Below the pieces are notes generated by a model. It was not told where the DNA came from. It saw only the letters and a list, made by a program, of their open reading frames with translations, and did no database searches. A stretch of DNA of 64,000 nt from Balneola sp. (lineage in GTDB: Bacteria; Bacteroidota; Rhodothermia; Balneolales; Balneolaceae): assembly GCA_002696035.1 (NCBI GenBank), contig NZQV01000010.1, positions 1 to 64,000 of the forward strand, in the 5' to 3' direction. This document shows, one piece after another, positions 8,689 through 17,446 of the stretch (position 1 is the first letter of the stretch; each line of letters opens with the position of its first letter). The position numbers and the translations under genes are program-made.

Positions 8689-9039
8689 TCATTCCCGTAA
8701 AATCTTCTCCATGGCTTTTCCCTTTGCTAACTCGTCGATCAGCTTATCCAGATAGCGTATTTCTTTCATGGTTGATTCTTCCATTTCCTCCACACGAATT
8801 CCACAGATCACGCCTTTTATTAAGCTCCGGAAAGGATTTATTTTGGGAGCTTCCGCAAAAAAAGTCTCGAAATCTGTCTTATTTTCAAGGATGTTCTCTA
8901 GTTGATCTTGGCTGTATCCCGTCAGCCAGCGAATAATTTTATCCACTTCTTCTTTGGTGCGGTCTTTGCGTTCTGCCTTGGCTACATAATGCGGATACAC
9001 GCTGGCAAAACTCGTGGTATAAATTCGATGCTTGGTCAT
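8689..9039 (-). CDS. DUF2200 domain-containing protein
   Basis: 116 residues that match the DUF2200 family throughout: an N-terminal block [19 protein letters not shown] and the [15 protein letters not shown] segment are highly characteristic. The family is small, single-domain, cytosolic and of unknown function. Length is normal. Monocistronic, between the minisatellite and a 200-base gap. Confidence 0.88.
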   Translation of the reverse strand: MTKHRIYTTSFASVYPHYVAKAERKDRTKEEVDKIIRWLTGYSQDQLENILENKTDFETFFAEAPKINPFRSLIKGVICGIRVEEMEESTMKEIRYLDKLIDELAKGKAMEKILRE

Positions 9040-9241
9040 TTTAGTACCTCATACCTTTATTCTTCATTTTGAGATCAATCACTTAACACTGCCACCTCAA
9101 AGGGAAATGAGCTCCCGCCGCAATGAGGGATCGTCTAGGTTTAAACACATCTTTCGGCATACAACGAAATCGAAGTGTAACTATCTGTTTGCGAATTTAA
9201 AAGTAACGGTTTAGCTGCGAAATCAAATTCTGAAGAGAGGC

Positions 9242-9649
9242 TTAACTGTCTGTTGGGGAGAAGACACCCGAGGGAATCAAAGGATGACCTGAGTGATCTC
9301 CTTTAAAAAGATAGGAATATGCAACATCGGACCGCCCTTGAATTGTAATGGGAATTTCGCGGCGCTCAAATTCAGCAGATCCAGGCCTGTTATCGCCAAT
9401 ACCTTCATACTCATCTAAAAGTTGAAACAAATATTTAGGTTGATGGATGATGCGGTAAACATCTCCATAGACCTTAGAGTCTGAATCGGGATGATACTTG
9501 GCACCGGGATAAAAACTGATCTTAAATAACTTTCCGGGAAACTGACCCTTGCCAACAAAAGATTGTGTACGGTGTAAATACTGCGCGACTTCATTGTCGA
9601 AGTCTTTTTTCAAAGTTCCGTATACCAATAAAAGTTCCGTATTACTCAT
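9242..9649 (-). CDS. Gamma-glutamylcyclotransferase (GGCT/AIG2-like)
   Basis: 135 residues with the BtrG-like fold signature: the YGTLKKDF loop (about 10-17), a Gly-rich GKGQFPGKLF strand, YGDVYRI, and LLDEYEGI with the acidic pair. Such enzymes release 5-oxoproline from gamma-glutamyl amines or peptides; the specific substrate is not resolved. The ATG at 9647-9649 lies 36 bases beyond the stop of the SnoaL-like gene on the same strand, so a small operon (cupin, SnoaL-like, GGCT) is likely. Confidence 0.83.
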   Translation of the reverse strand: MSNTELLLVYGTLKKDFDNEVAQYLHRTQSFVGKGQFPGKLFKISFYPGAKYHPDSDSKVYGDVYRIIHQPKYLFQLLDEYEGIGDNRPGSAEFERREIPITIQGRSDVAYSYLFKGDHSGHPLIPSGVFSPTDS

Positions 9650-9685
9650 GAATCTGCTTTCTCTTGCAAAAAGAATGAAGCCGGG

Positions 9686-10039
9686 TTAATGTTTAACCTG
9701 CACCACATACGAGGTCATCTCGCTAATTTTTGGATTTTTGAATCCATTAAATGTATACACATCACAAAAAGCATATCGCTTTCCGGTTTTGGATGTCATG
9801 AGGCCATTAACTGCGGCTTCTTTTCCGTGGGTGATCACTTTATCAATATCCAGCTTATAAGGGTCGCCGGAGGTCATTTCGTTTAGTTTTTCTGAAAAAG
9901 CTTGTTTTCCTTCTACCGTAAAATCACCTGCGGCTGTCCACTTTATATTTTCGGTGACCAAGCCGATAACGAACTCAGTATCGTTATTTGCGAAGGCTTT
10001 ATTGAGCTTTTCGAGGAGCTCCTGATTCTTTGTTTTCAT
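9686..10039 (-). CDS. SnoaL-like / NTF2-like protein
   Basis: 117 residues in an NTF2-like cone fold: N-terminal helices (LLEKLNKAFANNDTEF), then VTENIKWTAAGDFTVEGKQAF and strand-rich C-terminal half (KVITHGKEAAVNGLMT, YAFCDVYTF). Family members are small isomerases, hydrolases or binding proteins, so no reaction is assigned. It starts 6 bases after the cupin gene stop, strongly suggesting translation from one transcript. Confidence 0.78.
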   Translation of the reverse strand: MKTKNQELLEKLNKAFANNDTEFVIGLVTENIKWTAAGDFTVEGKQAFSEKLNEMTSGDPYKLDIDKVITHGKEAAVNGLMTSKTGKRYAFCDVYTFNGFKNPKISEMTSYVVQVKH

Positions 10040-10045
10040 GACAAA

Positions 10046-10348
10046 TTACCCTTGAGTTAACAGGATCATAGCATCTTCCAGGGCAGCTACGGAATGTTCA
10101 ACCTCTGCGGGAATGTCAATCTCGTCAAACTGTTTCATCCGTACGTCTTTTTTGGGCTGATGGTAGATAACTTCCCCTTCCAGTACCAAAAGCTTCGTGG
10201 GGTGGTGGGCGGTGTGATCTTCCAGCTTCATTCCTTTCTTGAAACCAAACAAGAGCACTTTAAAGTGATCTCCTGTGTGAAAGGATTTCGCGATGGGGTG
10301 TTCAGCTTGCTCTAGTTGCTCTTTAATAGCTTGAATGGTCATAGGCAT
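10046..10348 (-). CDS. Small cupin-domain protein
   Basis: 100 residues forming one cupin barrel. The first cupin motif is partly kept (GMKLEDHTAHHPTKLLVLEGEV, with two His positions and the Glu) and the second motif is weak (IPAEVEHSVAALED, with His). Metal binding is possible. Single-domain cupins of this kind are common stress or metabolite-binding proteins; substrate unknown. Head of a tight operon with the SnoaL-like gene. Confidence 0.8.
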   Translation of the reverse strand: MPMTIQAIKEQLEQAEHPIAKSFHTGDHFKVLLFGFKKGMKLEDHTAHHPTKLLVLEGEVIYHQPKKDVRMKQFDEIDIPAEVEHSVAALEDAMILLTQG

Positions 10349-10419
10349 AGAATTTAATTGAGATGTAAGTACATCCTACAAAAAAGCCCGGACATTTGCG
10401 AAACAAGGATAAACAGTTG

Positions 10420-10584
10420 CTAATCATCGTGTTTGGCGATCACCCAAACGGCATGAATGATGCCAGGCAGAAATCCCAGAATGGTGAGTAAGATGTTCAA
10501 CCAGAATGCGCCACGGATTCCAACCGTAAGAAAGACACCCAGTGGCGGTAGAATGATAGCGAGAATGATTCTAAGAATGCTCAT
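10420..10584 (-). CDS. YqaE/Pmp3-family small membrane protein
   Basis: A 54-residue ORF, from ATG at 10582-10584 to TAG at 10420-10422. It has two hydrophobic helices: residues 3-22 (ILRIILAIILPPLGVFLTVG) and 27-50 (FWLNILLTILGFLPGIIHAVWVI). The PPLGVF and GFLPGIIHAVWVI motifs are diagnostic of the Pmp3/YqaE/stress-response proteolipid family, linked to membrane potential and osmotic or cold stress. It lies between the cupin operon and osmC-like gene on the same strand. Confidence 0.9.
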   Translation of the reverse strand: MSILRIILAIILPPLGVFLTVGIRGAFWLNILLTILGFLPGIIHAVWVIAKHDD

Positions 10585-10610
10585 AGCAAAAAGGATTAGG
10601 ACTTTGGGTT

Positions 10611-11111
10611 TTAGCTAACCGATGTTTGAATGTCGTTGCCGGAGTTTAAGGTTTGATAGACTACGCAAAACCGCTCGGTAAGTTTAATAAGAGTATCGAT
10701 CTTATCCTGATCTTCGTTCGTTTGGAGGTCGAAATTCAGGCGGATGTTCTTGAATCCTACCGGTGCTTCCTTATCTACGGAAAGTGTACCTCGGAAGTCC
10801 AGGTCTCCTTCGGCGTGAATTTTTGCATCTTCAAGTTCGAAATCGATAGCGGTTGCAACGGCTCTCAAGGTAACTCCTGCGCAGGCTGTTAATGCTTCCA
10901 GCAGCATGTCTCCGGAGCAGACGGAAAGTCCGTCACCACCGGTTGCAGGGTGAAGTCCGGCTTCAACCATAGCTTTGCCAGTTTCTACTTTGCAGGTAAT
11001 GCCTTCTCCCAGACTTGATGTGGCTTTCAGGGTTACAAGTGCTTTTTCAGGATCTTGCTTGTACTGCTCTTTCAGAGGGGCTTGAATTTCTTTGAGTTGT
11101 TCTGCTTTCAT
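10611..11111 (-). CDS. OsmC-family peroxiredoxin-like protein
   Basis: 166 residues with the OsmC alpha/beta fold: GLSVCSGDMLLEALTACAGVTLRAVA (about 80-105) carries the central helix, and FCVVYQTL near 148-155 carries the second redox cysteine. OsmC/Ohr proteins reduce organic hydroperoxides in a thiol-dependent cycle. The spacing and context fit an OsmC-like rather than a classical Ohr protein. It starts at ATG 11109-11111. Its stop lies 26 bases before the start of the small Pmp3 gene, a plausible stress operon. Confidence 0.82.
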   Translation of the reverse strand: MKAEQLKEIQAPLKEQYKQDPEKALVTLKATSSLGEGITCKVETGKAMVEAGLHPATGGDGLSVCSGDMLLEALTACAGVTLRAVATAIDFELEDAKIHAEGDLDFRGTLSVDKEAPVGFKNIRLNFDLQTNEDQDKIDTLIKLTERFCVVYQTLNSGNDIQTSVS

Positions 11112-11202
11112 AAATAGTATAGAGAAGACTTAATTGAGATTAAAAATATTTTGGTGCGGATGGACGCTAATAGATTGTTTATTTAATAAGTAGTGAATAT
11201 AA

Positions 11203-11241
11203 AAAAAGAAGACCTGTCTGTTTTTATGAACTGACAGGTCT
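11203..11241 (-). terminator. Terminator for the amidohydrolase gene
   Basis: AGACCTGTC (11210-11218) and GACAGGTCT (11233-11241) form a perfect 9-bp stem. Read on the minus strand it is followed by TCTTTTTTT, 43 bases past the amidohydrolase stop. Confidence 0.8.
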
Positions 11242-11283
11242 GAAAGGGCTTAAGTATAGCCAATATATTCCAGTTGAAATGAT

Positions 11284-12570
11284 CTACTGTTTATAGACTT
11301 TTCCGTCTTTCATCACAAAAGAAACGGTTTCAAAGGTGCTGATGTCTTCAAGCGGATTGGCATCGGTAGCGACGATATCAGCCATTTTTCCTGCTTCGAT
11401 ACTTCCAATTTGATCCTGCAATCCCAGCACGGTTGCAGCCACCGTAGTTGCACTTTGGATGGCTTCCATGGCTGGCATTCCAACTTCTGTCATGTAACCG
11501 AATTCTTTGCCGTTTAGTCCGTGAGGGAAAACGCCGGCATCGGTTCCAAAAGCAATTTTAACGCCGCGTTTGTATGCTTTTTCAAATGTACTTTGAATTT
11601 TTGGTCCTATTTCTAAAGCTTTGGGAACCACCAATTCAGGATAATATCCATCCACTTTGGCTTTTTCAGCCACCCACTTTCCGGCTGAAATAGTTGGTAT
11701 GTAGTAGGTGCCTTTCTCGATCATCAGATCCATGACTTCCTCGGTCATGTGAGTTCCGTGCTCAATGGTAAGTACACCGGCTTCAACAGCGCGTTTCATT
11801 CCTTCTGCCCCGTGCGCATGAGCGGCAACATGCATGCCGTATTGACTGGCGGTTTCTACGATGGCATTCACTTCATCCATGAAAAACTGTGGGGCATCCC
11901 CTGATTTTGCAACGCTCAACACGCCTCCGGTGGCCGTGATCTTAATATGATCGGCTCCGTTTTTGTATCGCTGTCGGACGGCCTGTCGTGCTTCAGCTAC
12001 TCCATTGATGACTCCTTGCCGCGGTCCCGGATTCCCCATCAGGTCTTGTTTCCAGCCGTTGGTGGGGTCGGCATGACCACCCGTGGTAGCAATAGATTTT
12101 CCAACCGAGATCACCCTTGGGCCATCCACATACCCCTGATTAATGGCATCACGAAGGGAATTATTTACTCCTGATCCTCCCAACTCACGGACGGTAGTGA
12201 AACCGGCCATCAGCGTTCGTTTGGCATAGTCTGTGGAACGGAAGGCGAAATCGGCTTCATCAAAAGTGAATTGCTCCATATACTTTTTGGGATCGGTTTC
12301 ACTTTCCAGGTGAACATGCAGATCTATCAGTCCGGGCAGCACCGTTTTTTCGCTCAGATCTATGATCTTCGTATCAGCGGTTCCGGATACAAAACCATTT
12401 TCAATACCTGTGATCTCGTTGCCGGAAATGAGAATGCTAACCTGAGATCTGGGTTCATCGGAGATCCCATCAATTAAAGTTCCCGCATGGATGATGGTTT
12501 GTTGAGCAAAGCTTGAGGCAGAGAGGACAAAAGCGAAAATAAAAGAGAGTACTAATTTCAACAGGTTCAT
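11284..12570 (-). CDS. Exported amidohydrolase (imidazolonepropionase-like)
   Basis: 428 residues from the ATG at 12568-12570; longer in-frame starts add a non-signal-like leader, whereas this start gives a signal peptide ([20 protein letters not shown], cleavage near SFAQ). Metal-site motifs of the amidohydrolase superfamily are present: [19 protein letters not shown] with the candidate carboxylated Lys, [16 protein letters not shown] and [10 protein letters not shown]. Members of this exported branch are often annotated as Xaa-Pro dipeptidases or peptide/drug hydrolases. A periplasmic hydrolase of cyclic amide or dipeptide bonds is likely; substrate unknown. Divergent from the antiporter gene, sharing 159 bases. 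Confidence 0.86.
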   Translation of the reverse strand: MNLLKLVLSFIFAFVLSASSFAQQTIIHAGTLIDGISDEPRSQVSILISGNEITGIENGFVSGTADTKIIDLSEKTVLPGLIDLHVHLESETDPKKYMEQFTFDEADFAFRSTDYAKRTLMAGFTTVRELGGSGVNNSLRDAINQGYVDGPRVISVGKSIATTGGHADPTNGWKQDLMGNPGPRQGVINGVAEARQAVRQRYKNGADHIKITATGGVLSVAKSGDAPQFFMDEVNAIVETASQYGMHVAAHAHGAEGMKRAVEAGVLTIEHGTHMTEEVMDLMIEKGTYYIPTISAGKWVAEKAKVDGYYPELVVPKALEIGPKIQSTFEKAYKRGVKIAFGTDAGVFPHGLNGKEFGYMTEVGMPAMEAIQSATTVAATVLGLQDQIGSIEAGKMADIVATDANPLEDISTFETVSFVMKDGKVYKQ

Positions 12571-12729
12571 AATAAATGATTTTAGAGATTGGAAGCTTGG
12601 ATACAGTGGGAGGGAATATAGTACCAGCGGATGAGATTCAAAAAAACGGGAAATATCCCCCCGCAGCATTACACTTTGCATTTTTATTTATAGTAGTTTT
12701 GGCCCACAAAATTAAAATCAATTATTTAT

Positions 12730-13809
12730 ATGACGGTACTATTTTTTATTCTTGGGTTAGTGATGCTAATAGCCGGGGCAGAATTATTTCTGAAATCGGT
12801 CGATAAATTTGGCCTGGCCTGGAGTGTTTCGCCTGTGGTAATGGGATTGACGGTGGTCGCCTTTGCAACCGGGGCCCCTGAGCTGGCTATCAGTTTGCAG
12901 GCTGCCGCCGAAGGGAAACCGGATCTGGTGCTGGGTAATATCCTGGGAAGTAATATTGCAAACATTTTGCTGATACTCGGAATAGCCGGACTGGTTAAAC
13001 CGCTAAAGATCACAAACCGCATCATAAAAATTGATGTGCCCGTAGTGATCGGCGCAAGTGTGCTTCTTTTCGTGTTGGCTATGGATGGCTCGCTAACCCC
13101 TCGTGATGGTTTCATCATTCTTGCTGCACTGGTAGTCTATTCACTTTTTGTATACCGGCAGATCAGGAAAGACCGACAGGTAAACCGGCTCAAAAATGAA
13201 GAAAATCCATCCAAACTGGATGAGCCGGTTACAGCATGGTTTTACACCAAGTATATTTTGATCTTGCTTATTGGACTGGCTTTTATTGTGTCTGGTTCGC
13301 GCTGGATGGTGGATGCAGCCGTTGAAATTGCGGGTGTTTTAGGGATCTCCGAACTGATCATAGGTTTGACGATCGTCTCCATTGGGACTTCGCTACCTGA
13401 AGTGGCAACCTCACTTTCTGCCGTCCGCCACAACGATTCTGATACCGCCGTTGCTAACGTGATGGGGAGTAACCTCTATAATATATTTCTCACTCTTGGG
13501 CTCACCATTGTGGTTGCTCCCGGTGCTTTATCCGTTTCTCCCGATGCCTTAAAACTAGACATGCCCATCATGATCGCGGTGGCACTGGCTTGTCTGCCGC
13601 TCTTTTGGCCGGGTAAACAACTGGGGCGAATTGAAGCCGGTGGCTTTTTATTCTACTACATTGCCTATATGGCCTATCTTGTTCTTATCTCCATTCAGCA
13701 CCCGCTGGAACAAACCATGGAGTGGTGGATGGTTTGGGTGATCATGCCGGTAACAGTAGTGTTGATCATTGCAAAATTTGTACTGGATTATAAGCGGGAG
13801 CGGCTTTAG
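12730..13809 (+). CDS. Calcium/sodium antiporter (YrbG-type, CaCA family)
   Basis: 359 residues, with about ten membrane segments. The inverted alpha repeats are clear: ATGAPELAISLQAAAEG with LGNILGSNIANILLILG in the first half, and GTSLPEVATSLSAVRHN with VANVMGSNLYNIFLTLG in the second. The first repeat has ATGAPE rather than the usual GTSxPE, a common variant. It exchanges cytosolic Ca2+ for Na+ across the inner membrane. The middle hydrophilic loop (about 135-165) is the cytosolic link. The ATG at 12730 was chosen because translation there begins directly with the first helix. Confidence 0.9.
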   Translation: MTVLFFILGLVMLIAGAELFLKSVDKFGLAWSVSPVVMGLTVVAFATGAPELAISLQAAAEGKPDLVLGNILGSNIANILLILGIAGLVKPLKITNRIIKIDVPVVIGASVLLFVLAMDGSLTPRDGFIILAALVVYSLFVYRQIRKDRQVNRLKNEENPSKLDEPVTAWFYTKYILILLIGLAFIVSGSRWMVDAAVEIAGVLGISELIIGLTIVSIGTSLPEVATSLSAVRHNDSDTAVANVMGSNLYNIFLTLGLTIVVAPGALSVSPDALKLDMPIMIAVALACLPLFWPGKQLGRIEAGGFLFYYIAYMAYLVLISIQHPLEQTMEWWMVWVIMPVTVVLIIAKFVLDYKRERL

Positions 13810-13845
13810 GTTCTCATTGCTAAAATGAGAATTTAATTCGGTTTA

Positions 13846-13917
13846 ATGAGTGTATTATTAAAGAAACCATCAGCAGTTCTGGTATTATGTTTTTTGGCGT
13901 TCATGATGAGTTCATGA
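13846..13917 (+). other. Orphaned lipoprotein signal-peptide ORF (23 codons)
   Basis: ATG at 13846 starts a perfect lipoprotein leader, MSVLLKKPSAVLVLCFLAFM, then MSS and a premature TGA at 13915-13917. Deleting one copy of the 11-bp duplication at 13900-13921 would restore MMSSC-GDEIPDD, a standard lipobox joined to the propeller ORF. The leader is thus intact but one frame away from its cargo. Confidence 0.8.
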
Positions 13918-14972
13918 TGAGTTCATGTGGGGATGAAATTCCAGACGATCAATCCACTCCTGACATTGATGATTTTATTGCTGTCAACCCAAAACTCATT
14001 CATTCCATAGACCACACCAGGGATCTCTTTTTTTCTCACCTTGGCTACGAAAGTGTTGTTCTGAATAATGGCGATGTTGCCTTTGGAGACCGGGAAATTC
14101 CGGCTATTGTCATCATAAACGAGGAGGGAGAACTTCAAAAAGAAATTTCTTCAGGGCGTGGCCCGGGAGAGATCCTTGATGCCTATCGTTTTACAAAAGA
14201 TGCCGACGGGAATGTGTACACCTATGATCAGGATAACGATAAGCTGATCATATACGACAAGGAGTTTAATTTACTTCGTGAGGTGATCCCTCCAAATTAT
14301 GAGTCCACTACAATGCTGAAGGCATACAAAACCGGGCAGGAGAATGAGCTTTTGCTGGAGCTAACCTCTTTTGAATATTTGCGGGATGAGAGCAAAGATC
14401 GGGAGAATATTTTAATTCAGTACAATACTGAAACAGAGACTTACGGTGGCGAAAAGATCCTGAAAGCACAACCCTATGCGCGTTTGTATGTTGACGGTAG
14501 TCCGGCAGGCGCATCTCTCGTACCTTACAGTTATGGGAATATCACCGCCTATCATCCGAGAAATCAGACGCTGTTCATTTATGATACGGCTACGGACCTG
14601 ATCGCTGAAATCAATGCTTCGTTTGATACCGTTCGAACAGTTTCTGTGAATCTGCCAAGTGAACCGATCTCATCTGCTGAGCGGGATTCTATGCAAAATT
14701 CTTACATTGACCTGCGCTGGGATGCAATCAAAGAACTGCTGCCTGATATAAAAGCTCCCGCTGATAAAATGATGTACCACAAAGGTGAATTTTGGCTGAA
14801 ATCTAACATTGAAGCGGATACAGAAGTGTGGCTGGTGGCAGATATGGAAGGAGTCATCGATCGGGTGGTGCATCTTCCCAAAGAAAGCATGCTCACGCAC
14901 GTTTCGGATAAACATCTTGGGGTTAGGCTGGATGATGTAACTTTTGCTTTATTTACTAATCCTGAACTTTAA
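13887..14972 (+). CDS. 6-bladed beta-propeller protein, signal peptide out of frame
   Basis: The open frame from ATG 13887 (or ATGs at 13914/13917) encodes a 6-bladed beta-propeller. Repeated strands such as VIINEEGELQKEISSGRGPGE, YTYDQDNDKLIIYDKE and LFIYDTATDLIAEINASFDT occur, and the GRGPGE loop is typical of this Bacteroidota family. The protein lacks a signal peptide in its own frame; the matching leader lies 41 bases upstream in another frame (13846). As sequenced it would be cytosolic or untranslated; with one 11-bp unit removed it becomes a normal lipoprotein like its neighbour 14991-16112. A phase-off allele, a recent mutation, or an assembly error are all possible. Ligand unknown. 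Confidence 0.8.
   Translation: MFFGVHDEFMMSSCGDEIPDDQSTPDIDDFIAVNPKLIHSIDHTRDLFFSHLGYESVVLNNGDVAFGDREIPAIVIINEEGELQKEISSGRGPGEILDAYRFTKDADGNVYTYDQDNDKLIIYDKEFNLLREVIPPNYESTTMLKAYKTGQENELLLELTSFEYLRDESKDRENILIQYNTETETYGGEKILKAQPYARLYVDGSPAGASLVPYSYGNITAYHPRNQTLFIYDTATDLIAEINASFDTVRTVSVNLPSEPISSAERDSMQNSYIDLRWDAIKELLPDIKAPADKMMYHKGEFWLKSNIEADTEVWLVADMEGVIDRVVHLPKESMLTHVSDKHLGVRLDDVTFALFTNPEL
13900..13921. repeat. 11-bp tandem duplication TTCATGATGAG x2
   Basis: TTCATGATGAG occurs at 13900-13910 and again at 13911-13921, followed by a partial third TTCATG. The unit is not a multiple of three, so each gain or loss shifts the frame exactly at the lipobox of the propeller lipoprotein. Confidence 0.95.
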
Positions 14973-14990
14973 CCAAAAAACTGATAGAAA

Positions 14991-16112
14991 ATGGGTAAAA
15001 GTGAGTGGTTAAAAGTAGTGCTCTTTTTTGGGATTTTGATAAGCCTGATGGGAGCTTGTAATGAATCTCAAGAACTCCAACCTAATGTTGATATTCAAGA
15101 GCTGGATGTAAAAATACCGGCTAAGATTTCTACCTTCTCCCAACTTGATACGCTGTACTATTCGTTTTTAGGATTGAATTCGTTACCGACACAAGACGGA
15201 GGATTTATTTTACCACTTTGGGGGCCTCCGACGCTGGTAAAAACGAATGCAGAAGGTTCGGTGATATTAGCAAGAACACAGGAAGGTCGTGGACCCGGGG
15301 AGTTACTTGATGTGGGAATTCCATCTCTGGGCAAAAATGAGGTTTATGTCTTTGATCAGAATCAGGACAAAATTGTGATTTATGATGCAAACAGTCTCAG
15401 CTTAATCAACGAATTTCTGGCGGAAGCGTATCCTGAATATAAAATCAGCCGAGTTTATCCTTCATTTGAGGCGGGAAGTGTACTTCTTGAATTGAGCAAC
15501 GCACAGCTAGAAATTGCCAAGATGCAAGAAAAATTACTTATCAAATTTGATATTGAGAATAAAGAGTACGGTGAGTCAATCCCCATTAAAGGTGAAGCAT
15601 ATGCGCCGTTGGGAGAGTTGATCAATGGGAGGTCTGGGACAGCAATGAAAGTCCCTTTTTCCGACAAACAGCTGATCACTCCGGCACCCGAACGAGGTTC
15701 TCTGCTACTTTTCGACACACGTACAAACCTGATCGCAGAGATCAATGCCAATTTCGATACGTTGAATACGATCAGGGTTGATCTTCCTACCGAATCTGTA
15801 TCTGCTGCTGAAAAAGATTCCATAAAGAATGAAGTGGAGTCCTTTCAGTCTGCGGATTGGAGTAATATGGAACCGTATATACCAGATGAAAAAGCTGTAG
15901 CAAACAATATGCTTTTCAACAATGACAAGATTTGGCTCAAATCAAACAACAGGGGAAAGGGAGATATTTGGTATGTACTAAATATGCAGGGCGTAGTGAC
16001 CGATGTGATACAATTACCGGCGAATACATTTTTGGCTCATGTTTCGGATGACCATTTGGGAGTAAGAATGGATCAAGTAACTTTTGCTTTGTATGAAAAC
16101 CCTCTTCCATAG
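14991..16112 (+). CDS. 6-bladed beta-propeller lipoprotein
   Basis: 373 residues. A lipoprotein signal ends LISLMGAC (Cys23), so the protein is anchored in the envelope. The body is a tandem paralogue of the preceding gene: TQEGRGPGELLDVGI, VYVFDQNQDKIVIYD, LLLFDTRTNLIAEINANFDT and the C-terminal HVSDDHLGVRMDQVTFALY match SGRGPGEILDA, IYDTATDLIAEINASFDT and HVSDKHLGVRLDDVTFALF there. It lies 18 bases after the upstream stop, indicating a duplicated two-gene operon. Function unknown; related propellers often bind peptides or glycans near outer-membrane transporters, but no such transporter is adjacent. Confidence 0.83.
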   Translation: MGKSEWLKVVLFFGILISLMGACNESQELQPNVDIQELDVKIPAKISTFSQLDTLYYSFLGLNSLPTQDGGFILPLWGPPTLVKTNAEGSVILARTQEGRGPGELLDVGIPSLGKNEVYVFDQNQDKIVIYDANSLSLINEFLAEAYPEYKISRVYPSFEAGSVLLELSNAQLEIAKMQEKLLIKFDIENKEYGESIPIKGEAYAPLGELINGRSGTAMKVPFSDKQLITPAPERGSLLLFDTRTNLIAEINANFDTLNTIRVDLPTESVSAAEKDSIKNEVESFQSADWSNMEPYIPDEKAVANNMLFNNDKIWLKSNNRGKGDIWYVLNMQGVVTDVIQLPANTFLAHVSDDHLGVRMDQVTFALYENPLP

Positions 16113-16196
16113 ACGTGAAATTTTGGTACAGATTTTTTCAGTCTACAGAATTGATTGATATTGATGCGTTGTCGGTATTCCTAAATCGAATGCAGG

Positions 16197-16288
16197 TTAA
16201 TTCGATTTCTTAGCCTGTTCTTCCTTTTCCTTAAGCACATAATTCACATACAGAAATTCCAGCGCAGCCGCTTCGTAGCCTTTCCGGT
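16197..16288 (-). pseudogene. Displaced 3' end of an AlkA-type glycosylase gene
   Basis: Read on the minus strand, this segment encodes NRKGYEAAALEFLYVNYVLK, then EKEEQAKKSN and a stop at 16197-16199. It matches the C-terminus of the intact gene at 17509-18456 (NWKGYEASALEFLYVNYVLK EKEQQAKK) almost residue for residue, although the DNA differs at roughly a fifth of positions, mostly silently. The remnant is preceded in frame by a stop and by unrelated sequence. This is the typical scar left when a segment carrying its own gene end recombines into a chromosomal gene. Confidence 0.88.
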
Positions 16289-16366
16289 TTTAGTCGGTTC
16301 AATAGTATTTTGATAAAACACTATTATTAACGTAATTCTGGATATATTTGATGAATATAATTGTCC

Positions 16367-17446
16367 ATGAAAACACTGATCCTCATAACTATCCCGTCGC
16401 TTTTCTTAGTTGTAGGATGTGATTTATTTGAGTCAAAGAAATCAGAAAAAAAGGTAGAGGCCTTGCCCTTCTACTGGAACGGGGAAAGATCATTTCCTGA
16501 AAATGCGCTTTCAATCTGGATCTCTGAGAGTGATCATATTTATGTAGGTGGAGAAGAAGGCTGGTATTTATCAACAAACTATGGAAATAGCTTTACTAAA
16601 TATGATATTCCGGAAGAAGTGCTGTCTTTTAAGATCAAAAAAACTGGAACTACATTTTATGGCTTTGGTCAGGTTATTTCTGATGTTCATGTAATTGATG
16701 GTGATACAACGGACGCCGGTTTTTGGGGAGGTTCATTTAACTTATATACATCGACTGACGGTGATAATTGGGAGAAAATTTCCGGTCCTTATTCTATGTT
16801 CGACTTTATTGAACATGATGGACATGTGTATGTTGGGAAAGAACATGGTGTGGTAACCTATAATGTTGAAAATGGCGAGGAATTTTCTACAGATTTTTTA
16901 TTTACCGATGTATCTAATTGGATTGATGAAGTTCAAGTAAATAATAAAGGGGAAATTTTTGCGGGAACCATGGAAGGTATTTACCGCAGCAAAGATGTTG
17001 GTAAATCCTGGACGAAGGTAACGGAAGAAATTCCGAGTGATAAAGATCATACAGAAAAGATTATAGTTGATGGAGATGAAATGTATGGAGTAGGGGAAGC
17101 TCTGCTATATTCTGCTGATTCCGGAGAAAACTGGAGTATTTTGGAGTACAAAATGAAAAACCATGATGGGGAAATTCAAGATCATTTCATGTCTGATTTT
17201 GACATTTCAGAAGATGGTTATCAATACTCTATCAATTATCTTGGTTTTTTTATGTATAGCGAAAGGAACGCGGATTACTATGAATTTTATGGGCCCGAAA
17301 AATACGACGAAAATCCCAATTCATTACCTTTACGCTATGGAGAGGTCCATGCTTTTAAAAATGGCAGTGTTATGATTACTGCATGGGGCAACCATTTCTA
17401 TCATATTGGGGGCAGAAATGGAAATTCTGATTACTGGGACAAATAG
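16367..17446 (+). CDS. BNR/sortilin-like beta-propeller lipoprotein
   Basis: 359 residues from ATG 16367; a TTG two codons upstream is less likely. Signal peptide ends LFLVVGC (Cys18). The mature part has repeated BNR-type (Asp-box) strands: GWYLSTNYGNSFTKY, LYTSTDGDNWEKIS, IYRSKDVGKSWTKV and LLYSADSGENWSIL, each with the S/T-x-D-x-G-x-x-W pattern. This points to an exported 5-7-bladed propeller of the sortilin/photosystem II stability-like superfamily; ligand unknown. The gene is visibly AT-richer than its neighbours and lies between the displaced and current 3' ends of the glycosylase gene, so it was probably brought in by the insertion. Confidence 0.8.
   Translation: MKTLILITIPSLFLVVGCDLFESKKSEKKVEALPFYWNGERSFPENALSIWISESDHIYVGGEEGWYLSTNYGNSFTKYDIPEEVLSFKIKKTGTTFYGFGQVISDVHVIDGDTTDAGFWGGSFNLYTSTDGDNWEKISGPYSMFDFIEHDGHVYVGKEHGVVTYNVENGEEFSTDFLFTDVSNWIDEVQVNNKGEIFAGTMEGIYRSKDVGKSWTKVTEEIPSDKDHTEKIIVDGDEMYGVGEALLYSADSGENWSILEYKMKNHDGEIQDHFMSDFDISEDGYQYSINYLGFFMYSERNADYYEFYGPEKYDENPNSLPLRYGEVHAFKNGSVMITAWGNHFYHIGGRNGNSDYWDK

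Noticed and set aside
10381-10419. Possible terminator AAAAAAGCCCGGAC on the minus strand after the Pmp3 gene
   Set aside because: A T run follows GTCCGGGC in minus-strand reading, but no complementary arm was found upstream.
12571-12681. Longer amidohydrolase start
   Set aside because: The extension has no signal-like or conserved sequence; the ATG at 12570 yields a classical signal peptide.
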